DNA of 64,000 nucleotides from assembly GCA_027924585.1 (NCBI GenBank), contig BSBM01000877.1, positions 4,527,501-4,591,500 of the forward strand, given 5' to 3'. Position numbers and translations under genes: made by a program. The notes below the pieces were generated by a model. That model saw only the letters and a program-made list of their open reading frames with translations, ran no database searches and had not been told where the DNA came from. The stretch is from Larix kaempferi (lineage: Eukaryota > Streptophyta > Pinopsida > Pinales > Pinaceae). Positions 10,643 to 23,857 of the stretch are shown piece by piece (position 1 is the stretch's first letter; each line of letters opens with the position of its first letter).

Positions 10643-13510
10643 TGAATTGTATCCGATCTTTCCTTACTTATTTTTTAGATATGATCTTGGTCCTGATGTT
10701 TCTTGTAGACATGATTCTTAGTTGGACTCATGCTTCCTTACTGGTCCTTTTTGACACTTTGTTCGATCAGGCCAAGTATATTTGACACCTTGCATATAGG
10801 TTTAGGCCTCCCCACTGTTATGATGCATGTGAACCTTCTGTTATCCGAATTCGCCATAGGGTCGAACCTGTTGGATATTGGTGTGTTATCCATCTCTATA
10901 TGCATTCTGCACCAATCCAGCATGAGAGCCTACCTAACATGGGTCACCCTAGTCCGCACCTTTATGCCATTTTGGTTCCCATGATGATTTTTTATCATAG
11001 GCTCAGGATCCTTTTTAGATTTACCATGATTTTGAAAAGAAGCCTCATGTATTTCTTCCTCATATATTTCTGGCCATTCCTTATAAGGATCCCCTTTTTT
11101 TGTTTAAGTTGCATATGCATTCACCTTGATCTTGCTTGCGTTGATGATCCTGATGTTGGATTCCATGTGCTAAGATCATTATATAAGCCTCCATATCTGA
11201 TCTCATTTCTATTAATCCATGTATCACTTTGCCTTTGTGATTTCACATCCTTTACATGGAGGAGACACACCTTGAGTGTCCTTATCTTGCTTATGTTTCT
11301 TGCATTATGCATAGCTTTGTTCCATGCACTTGGAACTAGTCTTGCATTTCCCTAACACTCGTCTCCTCCCATTACGAGCATTCTTCCATCTATCCTTCGA
11401 TCTCGTTAAAATAGTAAGGAGGTTACGAACATTCTTCCATCTATCTTTCGAGCTCGTTAAAAATAGTAAGGAGGCTACGAGCATTCTTCCATCTATCCTT
11501 TGGGCTTGTTTAAAAAAAATAAGGAGGCTATGAGCATTCTTCTATCTCTCCTTTGAGATCATTAAAAACAATAAGGAGGTCATGAGTCTACTTTTTAGGG
11601 CTCATTAAATATTTTTATGGAGTCCTCTTTAATATCTTTTCAGACTCCTTAAATAGGAAAACATTGCCAAGTTAGCTTGTCTCTTTCATACTCATTAAAT
11701 TACTGGAAAGGTCATCTCTATGGTATAATTTTAACCCTTTTCCAGACCATTTAGACTATGTACGGAAAAGGAATACTCTAGTCATACTTGGCTTGAAGAG
11801 TTCTCTCTCGCATTGTTTTACCCTTTTCGGTTGAGGAGACTAACTTTACGAAAAAGGACCTTTTGGAGTCTTCTTTAGGATTTTTAGATTCTTGAAATAT
11901 GAAATCCCTGCAAGCAAATACCAACTCGAGCTCGATGTAAAATCCGTGAGAGGGTGTATAGAGTTCTTGTTTAAGTTTTTCAGACTCTTTTATGAAAACA
12001 CTGGCGAGCATGAATAGATTCGAGCTCGATATTAAAATCCAATGGTCAGTATTTTATCGAGTAATATTAGTATATCTTTTCTTCAAACTTGTAAAACAAA
12101 TAAGAAATTCTTGAGTTTCCCTTCCATGGACTCATAAAATTACACATGGTTGGATCCTTATCGAGCATGTTTTAGTACTTTGTCAAGCTCATTAAAAAAT
12201 GAAAAAGGTACCCAAAAAGAGAAAAGGGAAGGGAAGAGTGTTAAATGTATTTCAGTATAATGGCAGCAAGTCAACTATCTCCTTCAACAAAGGACCTTTT
12301 TTGAGTCTCTCAAACAAGTTGGGTTTTATCTTTGGCCTTAGGATAAACCTGATTTCAGAGTTTTTTACTCCTATGATTGGTTACTCTTCCAATCATATGT
12401 AGAATCTTTTAATGTCTCCTACATTGCATATTTATATCATGGTGCCTTTGCGTTCAAAGCTTCCTAAGTCACTCTTGTGTCGTGCTCATTGTTCAAGGAT
12501 ACAACTTGTGTCGGCCATTTTGCAGTTCACCTTGAATCCTCATGTCGGCCCTCCCTTATATCAGTATGTACTCGGTCTTATTTCAGACCAATTCAGTCTC
12601 CAAGTGTTCCTTGTGTGAGATGATGAAGGATTCATCAATGCCTTCCTTCTCACGGGTCTCTTCCTAGCAACCTCAACTCATCTTTCTCTAGGAAGAAGAC
12701 TTAGAGTTATGGATAGTACATTGATATGTGTAGTCATTAGTGGAAAATTCTCTCACTGTCGAGTTATTAGAATACATCAATGTCTCTTATTCAACAGGTT
12801 CTTCAAGTGTTCAACTTCAAGACCTTTTATTCAAACTTGTAAGAATGTACTAGGTACCTTGGACCCCATTTTAATTATTGATGGGTGTCCTCGCGTTTGT
12901 TAATGGTTTACATCAATGACTGGTAATCAAACGATATCCTCCATGTTCGAATCCAACTCCTTTATTCACATGGTTTAGGATTTGTACCTCTATCGATGGT
13001 TTGGATTGAAGACCTTGGGTTTATAGTAGCATTATCCCAATTGTTATTTCCCAAGTTGTGCAAGACTGAGCCTTACTCATTTTGGCTCCTCATGAGACAT
13101 AGATCCATCTTGTTCATTATGTTCTCCTTTCGACATGGATCCACACTTGTATTCTAGTGGTCGTTTTATATACATTAGTTACATCTATGTATTGGAGATC
13201 ATGTTCTATCCTTCTAAACATGGCATATACTGTATGATGACCTTTGTTTTGTTTCAGGTACCTTTGGGAATTTGATTCTGTGACTCTTGTGATCCTCCAC
13301 TTCACTGTTGGTAATGCATTTTGGCCATCATTTACCCTGATGACCTCATACATTATGGGGCATCTATTATCAATCAAATCAACACTTCTCCTCCCGTGAT
13401 GAAATTGAATTGTCGCTCACACAAAACGACACTATGGATTGAAGAGTTTGGATTTGCCATAGATTTTTCTGGCCTTAATCATCTCTCCTTTCTCCAGATC
13501 AATTAATTTT
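10643..13510. other. Non-coding region after Tat-like gag-protease
   Basis: No RT, RNase H or integrase motif is seen on either strand. Short frames (for example 10900-11355 plus) are hydrophobic and match no family. A four-copy tandem repeat is at 11373-11581. The absence of pol suggests the plus-strand element was non-autonomous or lost pol. Confidence 0.45.
11373..11581. repeat. Tandem repeat, about 52 bp, four copies
   Basis: Units start at 11373, 11424, 11476 and 11529, and each begins TACGAGCATTCTTCCATCTA or a close variant. Unit lengths are 51, 52 and 53 bp. A fifth, much weaker copy follows. Divergence rises from left to right. Confidence 0.85.
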
Positions 13511-14332
13511 TGTGATATCATTTTAGGAACTAACCATATCTTTTTATCTGACATCTAGCGGGTCACCCGCATGTGATCCACTTACCACTCGCGGGTTTCC
13601 CTTAAAAGTTGCACCTGCTACTTGTTTGAATCTTGCTCGTAGGTTACCCGCTTGTTGCAATGCCTACACCCATGGGTCCCTCTTAAAATCAATAAAATAA
13701 AAACTAAAATTCGAATTGGGGTTGTTGGAGGAAGTTCTTTAACTTCCACATCGACCCTAACTATTTTCCTCTCGAAACTATCCTCCTTTCCTTGCCATAA
13801 ATACAAGGGGAGGGCCATGAGAGAGGGGGTTCACTCTTGAGATATTGAAATGCTGGAGAAATTTTGATTGAAGGAGAGGATTAAGGAAGTCTAGATCTTG
13901 GTTTCAGAGGTGCTTTTGCAAAATAGGGAATATGTACTTGTTGTCATTCTTATGATCAATAAAGAATCCTTTCTCTTCCAATACTAGTTGTGTTTGGTAT
14001 ATGAATTGAATATTGTGAATATTCCATGCTTAACTTATGTATGAGTTTCCTATCTTATTATTCATTCATGTTTAGCCAAATGTTTTGAGGAAGGTAATCT
14101 CTATTTTGCAGGATTTGTATACAAGATTGTGGAGCAAGGTCAAAAGAGTTGAAAGCTTGGATCAACCTTCTAGAGTATAAGGTATTTATTCTTTGGATTT
14201 TAAACCCTACTCTTTTCCATAATGAAAATAATGTCATGTATTTGTTGTTTCCTTAATTTCTGCATGTATTTAGTAGTATGTTGGTGACCTCAGTAACTTC
14301 CCAATCATAGGATTATTTTCCGCACAACAGTA
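13511..14332 (+). mobile_element. Candidate 3' LTR or LTR-like segment
   Basis: The stretch contains a TATA-like CATAAATACAAGG at about 13797, a run of short GGGTCACCCGC/GCGGGT motifs upstream, and AATAAAG at about 13961, and it ends near GCACAACA at 14332. This looks like the promoter and R region of an LTR and could close the plus-strand Tat-like element. No partner copy is present, so it is a guess. Confidence 0.25.
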
Positions 14333-16619
14333 TGGTTTAGTTGAAGAGAGTGCCATGACTAGTTTGACGTCTAGAGGAGGGTTTGGAAAAATATATCGTG
14401 AGCATAAGGCTTCCCATGAGAGTAATGGGTTGGGTTGAGTGATATTATATCCCTATAGGAGATTCATTTGACCTTGTAGTATCGTGGTCTAGCTTAGGGG
14501 TGTAATCCATAGTTAATTCCTGTGGCTAGGTGGAAACTCACTTCTCAACAACTAGTTTGGTGGACATGGATTTAATTGCATATAAGTATTCATGGTTGTT
14601 TTCTTGTGGAATGATTTTTCTATTTTGCTAATGCATTGACTAAATTGGTAATGAAATAATTTTGAGTATGCAGTGATATTTTCACTTATATTTTATATTT
14701 TCATTTAAATTCTATAATATATTACCATTAGAGGTTAAATTTGGCCTCACAAATGCTTGAAGAAAATAAATCTTGTGGGTAGTGTTGGATGGCTAAGGAA
14801 GGCATACAGGGACACTATATAGTGGTATTAGAGATATTAGTCATAGCATTAGTGTTGTACGCACCAATTTTAGACTACACATGAAGAAATTATAGCTTCC
14901 TATGAAGTGTTTAGCAAAATGTCTTCAAGAATAATCTGGAAAAAAAATGTAGTTTGTAGGCCATATGTTTGACAAAATGTCAATAAGAATTAGAGAAAAA
15001 AATGATAAGCATATAGGGTTATGAGTTGATAGTCTCTCTTGGGAGGCCTGTTAGGCCATACAGGCATCATCATATATTAGGACCATGGAGTATATGAATG
15101 CAAATTTAAATATATGAATATAATACATAAGTGATAAAGCATACTTAACAGATGATTAGTTGGAGTAGGTACAACTGATCCAACCATCCTCTGGATTATA
15201 TAAATACTTATGAACATGGAATAAGAACTTGGTTGGCTAACCTTCAAACAAATAACTCTTAAGTATTTACATGTATGGTTGCAATGTAGTCTCTTGAATC
15301 TTAAATGCTCTGAAGAAAGGCTTCTTTCCACATTTGGTATCATTGTTGTTGTGTGAACAATCTTGTGTTGAAGAGGATCTTGGAGCAACCTTCTTCTTGG
15401 TTGGTAACAGTAGCACATGAGGATCCTACACACATAAAAGAAGAAGAAACTATCAGTTAAGGAGTTTCTACAATCTAATACTATACTCATAGAAGATGAA
15501 AGGATATGAAGTTGCTTGACTCTAAATTAACCAATTCAAAAAATTTCTTGATAGAAATTTTCGATTAAGTGAAGGATCTATGAGATTGTTATATCTAATG
15601 TGAATCAATCGATCTTTGTTCTTGATTGAGTACCTCTTACCCTATGAAAGAATGTTGTGGAATAAATACAAAGCTGAGCCGATGGATAAATAACTCTAAT
15701 GATGTGAACAACCACATACTATGGAGAAATTTGATGGTTTATGTTGGTCAACTGTCAATGGATATATGATCACATACAACCACCTATTTTTTGCCTAAAA
15801 ATGTATGACCTCCATAGAATGTTAATATACAAACATATAATTTAGAGGAAGATAAATTGGAAGTGCAATTGGATAGATAATGCAATCTATATGATAGTCT
15901 AGAAGAGAAAATCCCACCTAATTGAGTGGAGAAAGACTAAAATATTTATTGGGATGTCGTCAACTAAAATATTAACTATCTTGTTGTTCCATATGTTAAA
16001 GTCCATTTAGATGCCACTAAAATAATTTGAATCTGTTTTGATAACAAAGTCGAAGGATCACAACGGTAAAGGCAACTAGTGTTTTCGACTAAATTTTTTC
16101 AACCAATTGCACATGGATGGATAGACCAATCAACATGAAGTGGTACAACTAATTTATTTTCACTGAATAAATGCAACCAATTGGGTTTACGTGAGCAATA
16201 TATTTTTTATTTGTGGTTTGGAGGAATTTATTGTTGATTGGAAACACATTTTGTGACCATCATCTATAATCACGACATACTAGTATGAGGACCCCTAGTT
16301 TTTCCCAATAGAAGAATGACCCATACCAATCATCATATGAGAGAATCACATGAAGTTTTGATGAATGGACCAAAGTGTAGTTCTAATGGATGGATTCTAG
16401 ATGTTGAAGCTATGTTTTGTCATCCGTACTAAGCCAACGAGCTAAATTGATTCCATTTTCAAAATGGTCAAGCCACACTAGAATTGACTTTATTGTTAAT
16501 CAATACCATCACTAGTGAGAGAAAATTAGACATACATATCCCTGGTACAACAAAGTCTCGACTTGCTTGCAATCTCAACTAGAATAACAATCGATCAACC
16601 TCAAAAGTGTAGGAAGGAT
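14333..16619. other. No gene or named element seen
   Basis: AT-rich DNA with no supported coding region. The longest frame (minus, 15077-15490, 137 codons) has no recognisable domain. Confidence 0.4.
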
Positions 16620-16958
16620 TGCTAGGATATAAGGATTATTTTATGTAATAAAGTCACCTTTTATAAGTTGCATAAGTCAATTAATGTTAATTAATGTTTA
16701 GTTTATATTAGGTTTTAGGTAATATGAGCTCTATTAAAAAGACTCATTGCTACTATATTCGATGACTTAAAGATAATAAAGAATATATTTTTTATTCTAT
16801 ATATGTTAGGGTTTCACACTACTTTAGATTTTGTACATGCTTTATTGTTCTATCTGTTTGTCACATTACCTTAGGGTTTCTAATACTCTATGACAAGATC
16901 ATAGCATAGTACTCTATGTCAAAATCATTGCATTAATATGTTGTTATTGTTCATAGCA
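16620..16958 (+). repeat. Left LTR of the old element
   Basis: It aligns with 24573-24850 through shared blocks such as TTTATGTAATAAAGTCA, AATATGAGCTCTAT and GATGACTTAAAGATAATAAAG. By eye, clear substitutions and indels separate the copies, far more than in the other LTR pairs of this window. The right edge is set by the decayed primer site at 16959. Confidence 0.6.
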
Positions 16959-18091
16959 TGGTAACAAAGTGACAAGATTAGAGGTGAGTTTGAAAACAAA
17001 AGTTGTATGAATCATGAATCCATAGAAGGAAGAGAGGAGGATTATATGCATCCTCCTACCAATGCAATAGTTGTTGGATAAAATAATCTTCATTACAGTG
17101 GTTTCATATACCACACCTATAAAATCCATCGATGTATCATTGCAATGGATCCAAAATTTACAAATTTAAGTCACCAAGGGTCGTCATATGAAGGATATGA
17201 TTTTTATTGATTGACTGTTAGTTTTTAAAAGCCATCACTAAGTCACCAAGGGATCTATCACATGATTTGTTGTAGTTGTTAGTTGTATCAATTCAAGTTG
17301 TAGGTCAAATGAAAGAAAATAAAATTTAAGAAGTTGCTTGGAATATGAAATGTAGAACTCCACCTAGACACCATTCAAGAAGATGTCTATGTGTTTGCAT
17401 GAGGCTATAATTGAAGAAAGCATCATGAGTAATTTTTGTTTCTGCCATTTCTAAGAGCTACTATATGAATTGCAATTTCCACCATGAATTGAATAAAACA
17501 ACACTTCCAAGTGTATGTTTTTCGTATGATAGCCATCGTTTTAATTAAATCTAACAAGCAGTCATTTCCAATCGTACAAAAATTGTACAGCTTGTGTACA
17601 CTTGAGATAGGTAGATCGCAATGGCCAGTGAAGATCGTTGATACAGAGTGATGTGTAGATTGTTGATCTTTGTGAACAATGGAGATGAACCAAAGGAAAT
17701 ATTTTTATATTTAAAGGGAGGGAATTTTAACTGAAAAGATATTAATGTTTATTGTCCTTAGGGTTTATCGCGTTTAAGTTTTTGAGAAATAATATTTTTT
17801 AGCAATGTGTCTGTTTCAGCAGTCAAGTTTCATGTTTTATTTTCTGTAGATGTAAGATAGACATTCATAAACATTGTATCCATGATATCTTTCTAGACAA
17901 GTAGGAAATCACCCTAGCTAGGTATCTCAATGACTTAGTAAATGAAAAATATTTCCAAAGGAATATTTGATGATTCAATCATGTATCAACTTTTTTGATG
18001 TAGCAGAGAAGCCTTCACCTATGTGCCTGATAAAAACAAAAAGCAATAAAAACATATATTGTTTTCATGACTTAAAGAGGCCCACACTTAG
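16959..18091. other. Internal DNA of the old element, left part
   Basis: No coding domain is recognised. The 5-bp target CTTAG used by copia A is at 18087-18091. Confidence 0.4.
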
Positions 18092-18549
18092 TGTTAGGAT
18101 ATTTAGACACTTAGGAGTTAGTTAAGATCAACTTGTGTAATATATCCGTTAGGGATAGTGTGTTTCTTTAGTATGCATTAGTATGCATTTGTAAATACTT
18201 AATCCGACGGTCACGATATGTTCCCGACATAGAGTGATCCGACGGCTCAACTTCTCTTAGATCATACCTAACCTTGATCTGTGGCTTAACACCCGATTGG
18301 TCCATGATATCTATTTAAAGAGCATGGAAGTTCATTGTTTAGTTGATCGATTATGAGAAGCTCATTTGTAACTTTCTTTCTTTGCATAATAAATTATCCC
18401 GTAGAAGTTATTTGGCAGGGGCCGTGGAGTGTTTCCCTCAAGAGGGTTTAAACCACAACAAAAACTTGGTGTGTTGATCTATGATCTGTTTGTGTGAAGT
18501 GTTTGCTCTTGGTGTTCGGTCCTTTAGTAGTACCCTGTGTACCCGAACA
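18092..18549 (+). repeat. copia A 5' LTR
   Basis: Starts TGTTAGGATATTTAG and ends TGTGTACCCGAACA. A TATA-like CTATTTAAAG is at about 18311 and an ATAATAAAT signal at about 18387. It contains tandem TAGTATGCAT copies near 18168. It would provide promoter and RNA end signals. Confidence 0.95.
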
Positions 18550-18562
18550 TGGTATCAGAGCT
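18550..18562 (+). promoter_or_regulatory. copia A primer-binding site
   Basis: TGGTATCAGAGCT directly follows the terminal CA of the LTR with no spacer. It matches the 3' end complement of initiator tRNA-Met used by most plant copia elements. Confidence 0.93.
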
Positions 18563-18887
18563 TTTATGAAGAGCCACTTCCGGTTATGATCTAGATCTTG
18601 AACTGTTGTTGCCGAAACTCGAAAGGGTTTCTGGTTTTTGTATTTCTGTGCATTTCTGGGCTGTGGGAGGTGTTCCATTGTGTCCAGAGTGTCGTTTCCA
18701 TTGAAAAATAGTTTTTGCTTGATCAAAAACGGTTCCCGGTTGCTTAAGAAACGTGTATTTCATCAGATCTAAAGGTATAATGTTACAGTGACGCATTTTT
18801 TTTATTTTCTGTTTTTAAAATAAAAAAAATCTCATATTTGATCATTTTTTACTGTTAGAATTTTTTGGGTTCGGATTGTTGCTTTCC

Positions 18888-19030
18888 CGTCTGCGTATTC
18901 TCTTTGCTGTGCACCTTGAGCGATTTCGGCAAATTAAAAATAGAAAGGGAAAAGGGTTTTTCTCGGCTACGTATGCTCTTTGCCGTGCACCTTGCGCGAT
19001 CTCGGCAATTTAGAAACAGAGAGAAAACGT
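18888..19030 (+). repeat. Tandem duplication in the copia A leader
   Basis: A segment containing CTCTTTGC-GTGCACCTTG and a following CGGCAA and purine-rich stretch occurs twice, about 76 bp apart (anchors at 18895 and 18971). The two copies differ at several positions. It lies in the untranslated leader between the primer site and gag. Confidence 0.75.
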
Positions 19031-19696
19031 GGACTTTCTAGGAAAGCTAACGAGATCTAACTCCAGAAGTGTGGAAAAGTTTTTTTTGTTTCGATTTGTG
19101 GTGTGTTTTGCAGGAAAAAGGGCAAGCACGCAAACCAAGCAAGAAGAGTAAAAAAAAAAAAAAACCCTTCCTCATTCCTATATTTTACATACATTTAATC
19201 TAGCTCACTTGGTTCAAAGTTGCTTTATTCCTTATTAGGTCTTGAGTTCAAGTATTAGGAAATTACTTTTAAAAGAAAAAGTACATGCAATTTCTATTTT
19301 CAAGTTACTTTATTGTAAAAGTGCATCTCACTTAAATAATAAAAAATAAAAATACAAGTGAGTCACTTAAGTTCTTTTTTATTGTTGCACTATTTAAAAG
19401 TAATATCATTGTAAAAGTGAAATCACTTATTTTACAAAAGTGGTTTACTTAAAACAACTTTCTTGTAAAGTGATTGTCAAAAGGTTCATCTTGGGAAGAG
19501 GGGGGTTCTTTTTTTTACTGGACATTCTCTAGCTGCCACGTCACTATTGGAGACATCTTCAACAGTTTCTTTGTTCAAGCATAACTTCATCATACAGAGT
19601 TAGTTTTCAGTGTCATTTTTTTTAAACCGCCTATTTTTTCGAGCTCTTCACATCCAGACTATTGGTTTCTTCTTTTACAGCCATTAATTTACAAAT

Positions 19697-20520
19697 ATGG
19701 CCGCCCCTTGTGATATTCTACTTAACAGTTCCAACTATTTCTCATGGAAATCTCGTATGGAGGATGTTCTACGAAGTAGGGTACTTTTGAAAATTACCTC
19801 AGGAAAAGAAACAGAACCCACTGATGATGATAAGAAAATAAAATGGGCAAATAGATGTGACGAAGCTCGTGGATTGATTGGGATGTCAATCTCTACTGAT
19901 TTGCGATTCCACATATCTGGAATTGATGAACCTGATGCTGCTTGGGACAAGTTGGAATCTATGTTTGGTAAACACAATGAAATTCGAGGTTACCAACTCG
20001 AAAATGAGTTGATTTCTTTAAATCCAAGTGACTTTTCATGCATTCAAGATTATTTATCTAAGTACAAAACTCTTAAACTCTTATGTGCAGAATGTAAGAT
20101 TAAGAGGGAAGACAAACAATGCATTTATCATATTCTTTCCAAACTTGGACCTGCATATTTTATTTTTGTATCTACATTTTACTCCATGAAAGAATCCTTG
20201 AATGCAGCTAGCTATCAAGAGCCTAGTCTTGAATCCTTTTGTGATTCCTTGATTAGAGAGCAAGATAAACTCATTCATCTTGGAATAATCAACAATGCAG
20301 ATACATCTGGGAAGGCCTTATTGTTCCAACAGAAAGAAAAGTCCAAGCCTCCCAAGAAACAAAATTTTCGCAATAATAAGTCAAACAAGGGTCCAAAACC
20401 CTCTCAATCAACTCCTTCTTTAAAAAATGACAAAGATCCAAGCCAAAACTTAAGAAGACTGAGCATCATTGCAACTATTGCGGGAAAGATAATCATGATG
20501 AATCTAAGTGTTTCAAGAAG
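19697..20520 (+). pseudogene. copia A gag, with frameshift before the zinc knuckle
   Basis: The frame from 19697 carries a UBN2-type copia gag. An N-terminal FSWKSRMEDVLRSR segment is followed by WANRCDEARGLIGMSISTDL, DEPDAAWDKLESMFG, and a Lys-rich linker. The frame runs on to 20545 but leaves the correct reading near 20450. The zinc knuckle CNYCGKDNHDESKC (CX2CX4HX4C) lies at about 20470-20511 in the frame used by pol. A single indel therefore separates capsid from knuckle. Gag would package the element RNA. The start is the first ATG, with no competing upstream ATG in frame. Confidence 0.85.
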
Positions 20521-23500
20521 ATGGCAACCTTGGAAGCAGCAATGAAGAAGCACCACATCAGCCTAGATTCGCCTTCAAAATCTGCCTCTCATGGACATGC
20601 ACTTTGTGCTTCTAGTTATTCTTATAATGCATCTTCTTCTTCTACTTCAAATGAATGGCTCATTGATTCTGGAGCATCTTATCATATGGCTAAGGATCAA
20701 ACCATCTTTTCTACTATGCATGAATGTAACACCAAACAAATATTTGTTGGTGATGATAGATCTCTAAGTGTTGTAGGAGCTGGAACAGCTCCAGTAGATA
20801 ATGGTCATTTTAGTGATGTACTATGTGTTCCAAGAATTTCCTGCAATTTGTTATCAGTCTATCAGATCACTCATTCTGGTGAAGGTAAAACTGTCACCTT
20901 TACACCTCACCAAGTTGTAATCAAGGATTTTAAAGATCCTCAACAGGTCCTAGCTACCGAAATTGTTGATGATATTACTAAGTTGTACAAGTTTAACAAC
21001 TTTGGGTCATCACCTTTCCCTTCAGTTTTTGTTGCTCATAGTGATAACTTGAGCAAACTTTGGCATGAGCGATTTGGTCACTTAAATTATCGCTCATTGC
21101 AACAACTATGTAAAGAAAATATGGTGACAGTTCTTCCGATGGTATCTTGCAGAGATGGTGTTTGTTCCGGTTGTGTACTCGGAAAACATCATCGGGACAG
21201 TTTTGACAAACATGCCTCTTGGCACGCCTCGGTTCCCTTGGAGCTTGTGCATAGTGACTTGTGTGGTCCTCTTCCATCTGCTTCCTTTTCTGGTTTCAAA
21301 TATTTCTTAACTTTTATTGATGATTACACCAGATGCACTTGGGTTTATTTCCTAAAACTTAAGAACGAAGTATTTAACATGTTCTTGGCCTACAAGGCCC
21401 TTGTTGAAAAACAATCTAATCATCAATTTATTAAGTTAAGATCTGACAATGGAGGAGAATATGTTAACAAAAATTTCACTACTTTCTACACTAAACAAGG
21501 CATCCAACAACAACACACTGTTCCATATACACCACAACAAAATGGTGTAGCTGAGTGGAAGAACCACACTTTAAAAGAAATGGCTAATTGTATGATCCAA
21601 TCTAAGGGACTAAGTCTTCAATTTTGGGCTGAAGCCATTAATTGTGCAAATTACATAGTGAATCGCACCCCCACTAAAGCATTACAAGGTATCACACCGG
21701 AAGAAGCATGGAGTAAAACTAAACCTGATGTAAGTCACTTCCGTGTGTTTGGTAGTGAAACATGGGCTCACATTCTGGATGAAAAACGGAAAGCATTGCA
21801 GCCTAAAAGTGAAAAGTGCATATTTGTTGGATATTCTGAAGATGTAAAGGGTTATAGACTTCTTCAACCACATTCTCATGATATAATCATTAGAAGAGAT
21901 GTTAAATTTGATGAAAATCTCTTGGCCTGCGAGCCTAACTCGGCGATTGTGCCATCTTTGGCCTGCGAGCCTAATTCGGCGTTTGTGCCTTCTTCTTCTT
22001 CTTCCAAATTCCTTGATAGGTTTCCAACTCCAGTTTCTGATAATGACAGTGAGGATGAAAATCCACCTCCGCCTGCTCATATTCTTCTAGTTGCACCAAC
22101 ACAAGTGCTTCCTCGATGGGTCCGTTCAACATGTGAAGCAGATGGTGATCTTGCCAGTGATCCTAGAGATCAACGTCGAACACATTCTCAGTTTCAGCGA
22201 GCCTCTTCTCTTTTGGCTCAAGTTTCCAAGAATCATGATCCAAAAACTTTTGCAGAAGCTTCAGAAAATCCAGATTGGGATGCAGCTATGGATGAAGAAT
22301 ATCATTCCTTAATGGCAAACAATACTTGGGATCTTGTACTTCTTCCAAAAGGAAGAAAACTTGTCAGATGTAAATGGGTCTACAGAACTAAGTATGCATC
22401 AGATGGAAGTGTTGAAAGACTTAAGGCAAGGTTAGTTGCCAAAGGTTTTTCCCAAGGTGAAGGGATTGACTACAATGAAACCTTTGCTCCCATCGCAAAA
22501 ATAAACTCCATCCGCCTTGTTCTTTCCCTTGCAGCCTTACATAACTGGGAAGTCCATCAAATGGATGTCAAGTCTGCCTTCTTACATGGTGATTTACAAG
22601 AGGAAATTTACATGGAACAACCTCCTGGATATGTTCAGAATAACTCTAGCCTTGTCTCCCACCTTAAGAAATCCTTATATGGCCTTAAGCAAGCTCCTAG
22701 AGCTTGGTATGCCAAAATGGATAACTTTCTCCTTGACACTGGTTTTTCTAGATGTCATTCTGACCCCAATGTCTATACCAAGAAAGTAGGAAACCATCTC
22801 ATCATACTTGTTCTATATTTTGATGACCTTATTCTTACTGGTAGTGACCCTAAGCTTATAACCCATGTGAAATCCAGTCTTAAAGAAAATTTTGAAATGT
22901 CAGACTTATGACATTTGCATTATTTTCTTGGTCTCCAAGTCCTGCAAACCAAAGAAGGAATATTTCTTTCTCAGTCTAAGTATGCTTGTGACCTTCTTCG
23001 TCGCTTTCACATGGAAGATTGTACACCAGCCCCTTCTCCCTTTTAATCTGGAGGCAAACTTTATGCCACTTGTACTTCACCTGAAGTCGATTCCACCTTG
23101 TATCGTCAGCTTGTTGGTAGTCTCTTATACTTGACTCATTCCCGTCTTGACCTTTCCTTTGCCGTTGGTCGTGTTTCCCGTTATATGCAGACACCTCATG
23201 AAATTCACTGGAAAGCAGCTAAAAGAATACTTCGATATATTCAAGGTACAGTTCAGTTTGGGATTCATTACAGTACAGGGGGGAAACCTTTGTTGGTTGG
23301 TTTCACTGATTCAGATTGGGCTGGCGATCCTGATGATCGAAAGTCTACTGCAGGTTATGTTTTCAGTCTGGGATCTAGACCTATCACTTGGGCTTGTAAG
23401 AAACAACAAGCTCTTGCTCTTTCTTCAGTAGAAGCAGAATATCGAGCCGCAGTTAATGTCAATCAAGAAGCTCTATGGCTTCGACAGATCCTTTTAGAGT

Positions 23501-23775
23501 TTGGATTCGAGCAGCAGCAACCTACTCCACTTTGGTGTGACAATCAAAGTGCCATCAAGCTTGCCAAAGATCCAGTTCTACATCAACGCGGCAAACACAT
23601 TGAGATACATATGCACTTCATCAGAAATCTTGTTCATGATCGTGTTCTTGAAGTGCTCTTTTTCCCTACAGATGATCAAGTTGCAGACATCTTCACCAAG
23701 TCTCTTACAAAAACGAATTTTTCTAAACTTCGATCTATGTTAGGAGTTCAGGAACTTATCATTAAGGGGGGATAG
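20521..23775 (+). pseudogene. copia A pol: protease, integrase, RT, RNase H with two stops
   Basis: The frame is open to 22911, with TGA at 22909-22911 and TAA at 23044-23046, and then continues in the same frame to 23775. Protease: WLIDSGASYHM, active aspartate near residue 49. Integrase: HHCC zinc region from about residue 180, catalytic D in HSDLCGP (about 246), D in RSDNGGEY (about 309) and E in NGVAEWKNH (about 345). RT starts near 600, and its catalytic box reads YFDD (about 765) where plant copia usually has YVDD. RNase H: TDSDWAG, SSVEAEYRA and CDNQSAIK. Both stops fall between RT and RNase H, so a full polyprotein cannot form. Confidence 0.93.
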
Positions 23776-23848
23776 GCTCTAATTCCTCCTTCCTTCTCCT
23801 AATAGTGTCACTTTTGTAAATCCTTCAATCCTATCCCAAGTTGTTCTT

Positions 23849-23857
23849 AAGGGGGGT
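23849..23857 (+). promoter_or_regulatory. copia A polypurine tract
   Basis: AAGGGGGGT lies immediately before the 3' LTR. A similar run, AAGGGGGGA, occurs at about 23764, close to the pol stop. Such tracts prime plus-strand DNA synthesis. Confidence 0.85.

Noticed and set aside
15077-15490. 137-codon minus frame as a gene
   Set aside because: The composition looks like translated AT-rich non-coding DNA and no motif was recognised.
20993-22080. Antisense frames within copia A pol
   Set aside because: They are shadows of the pol frame on the opposite strand.
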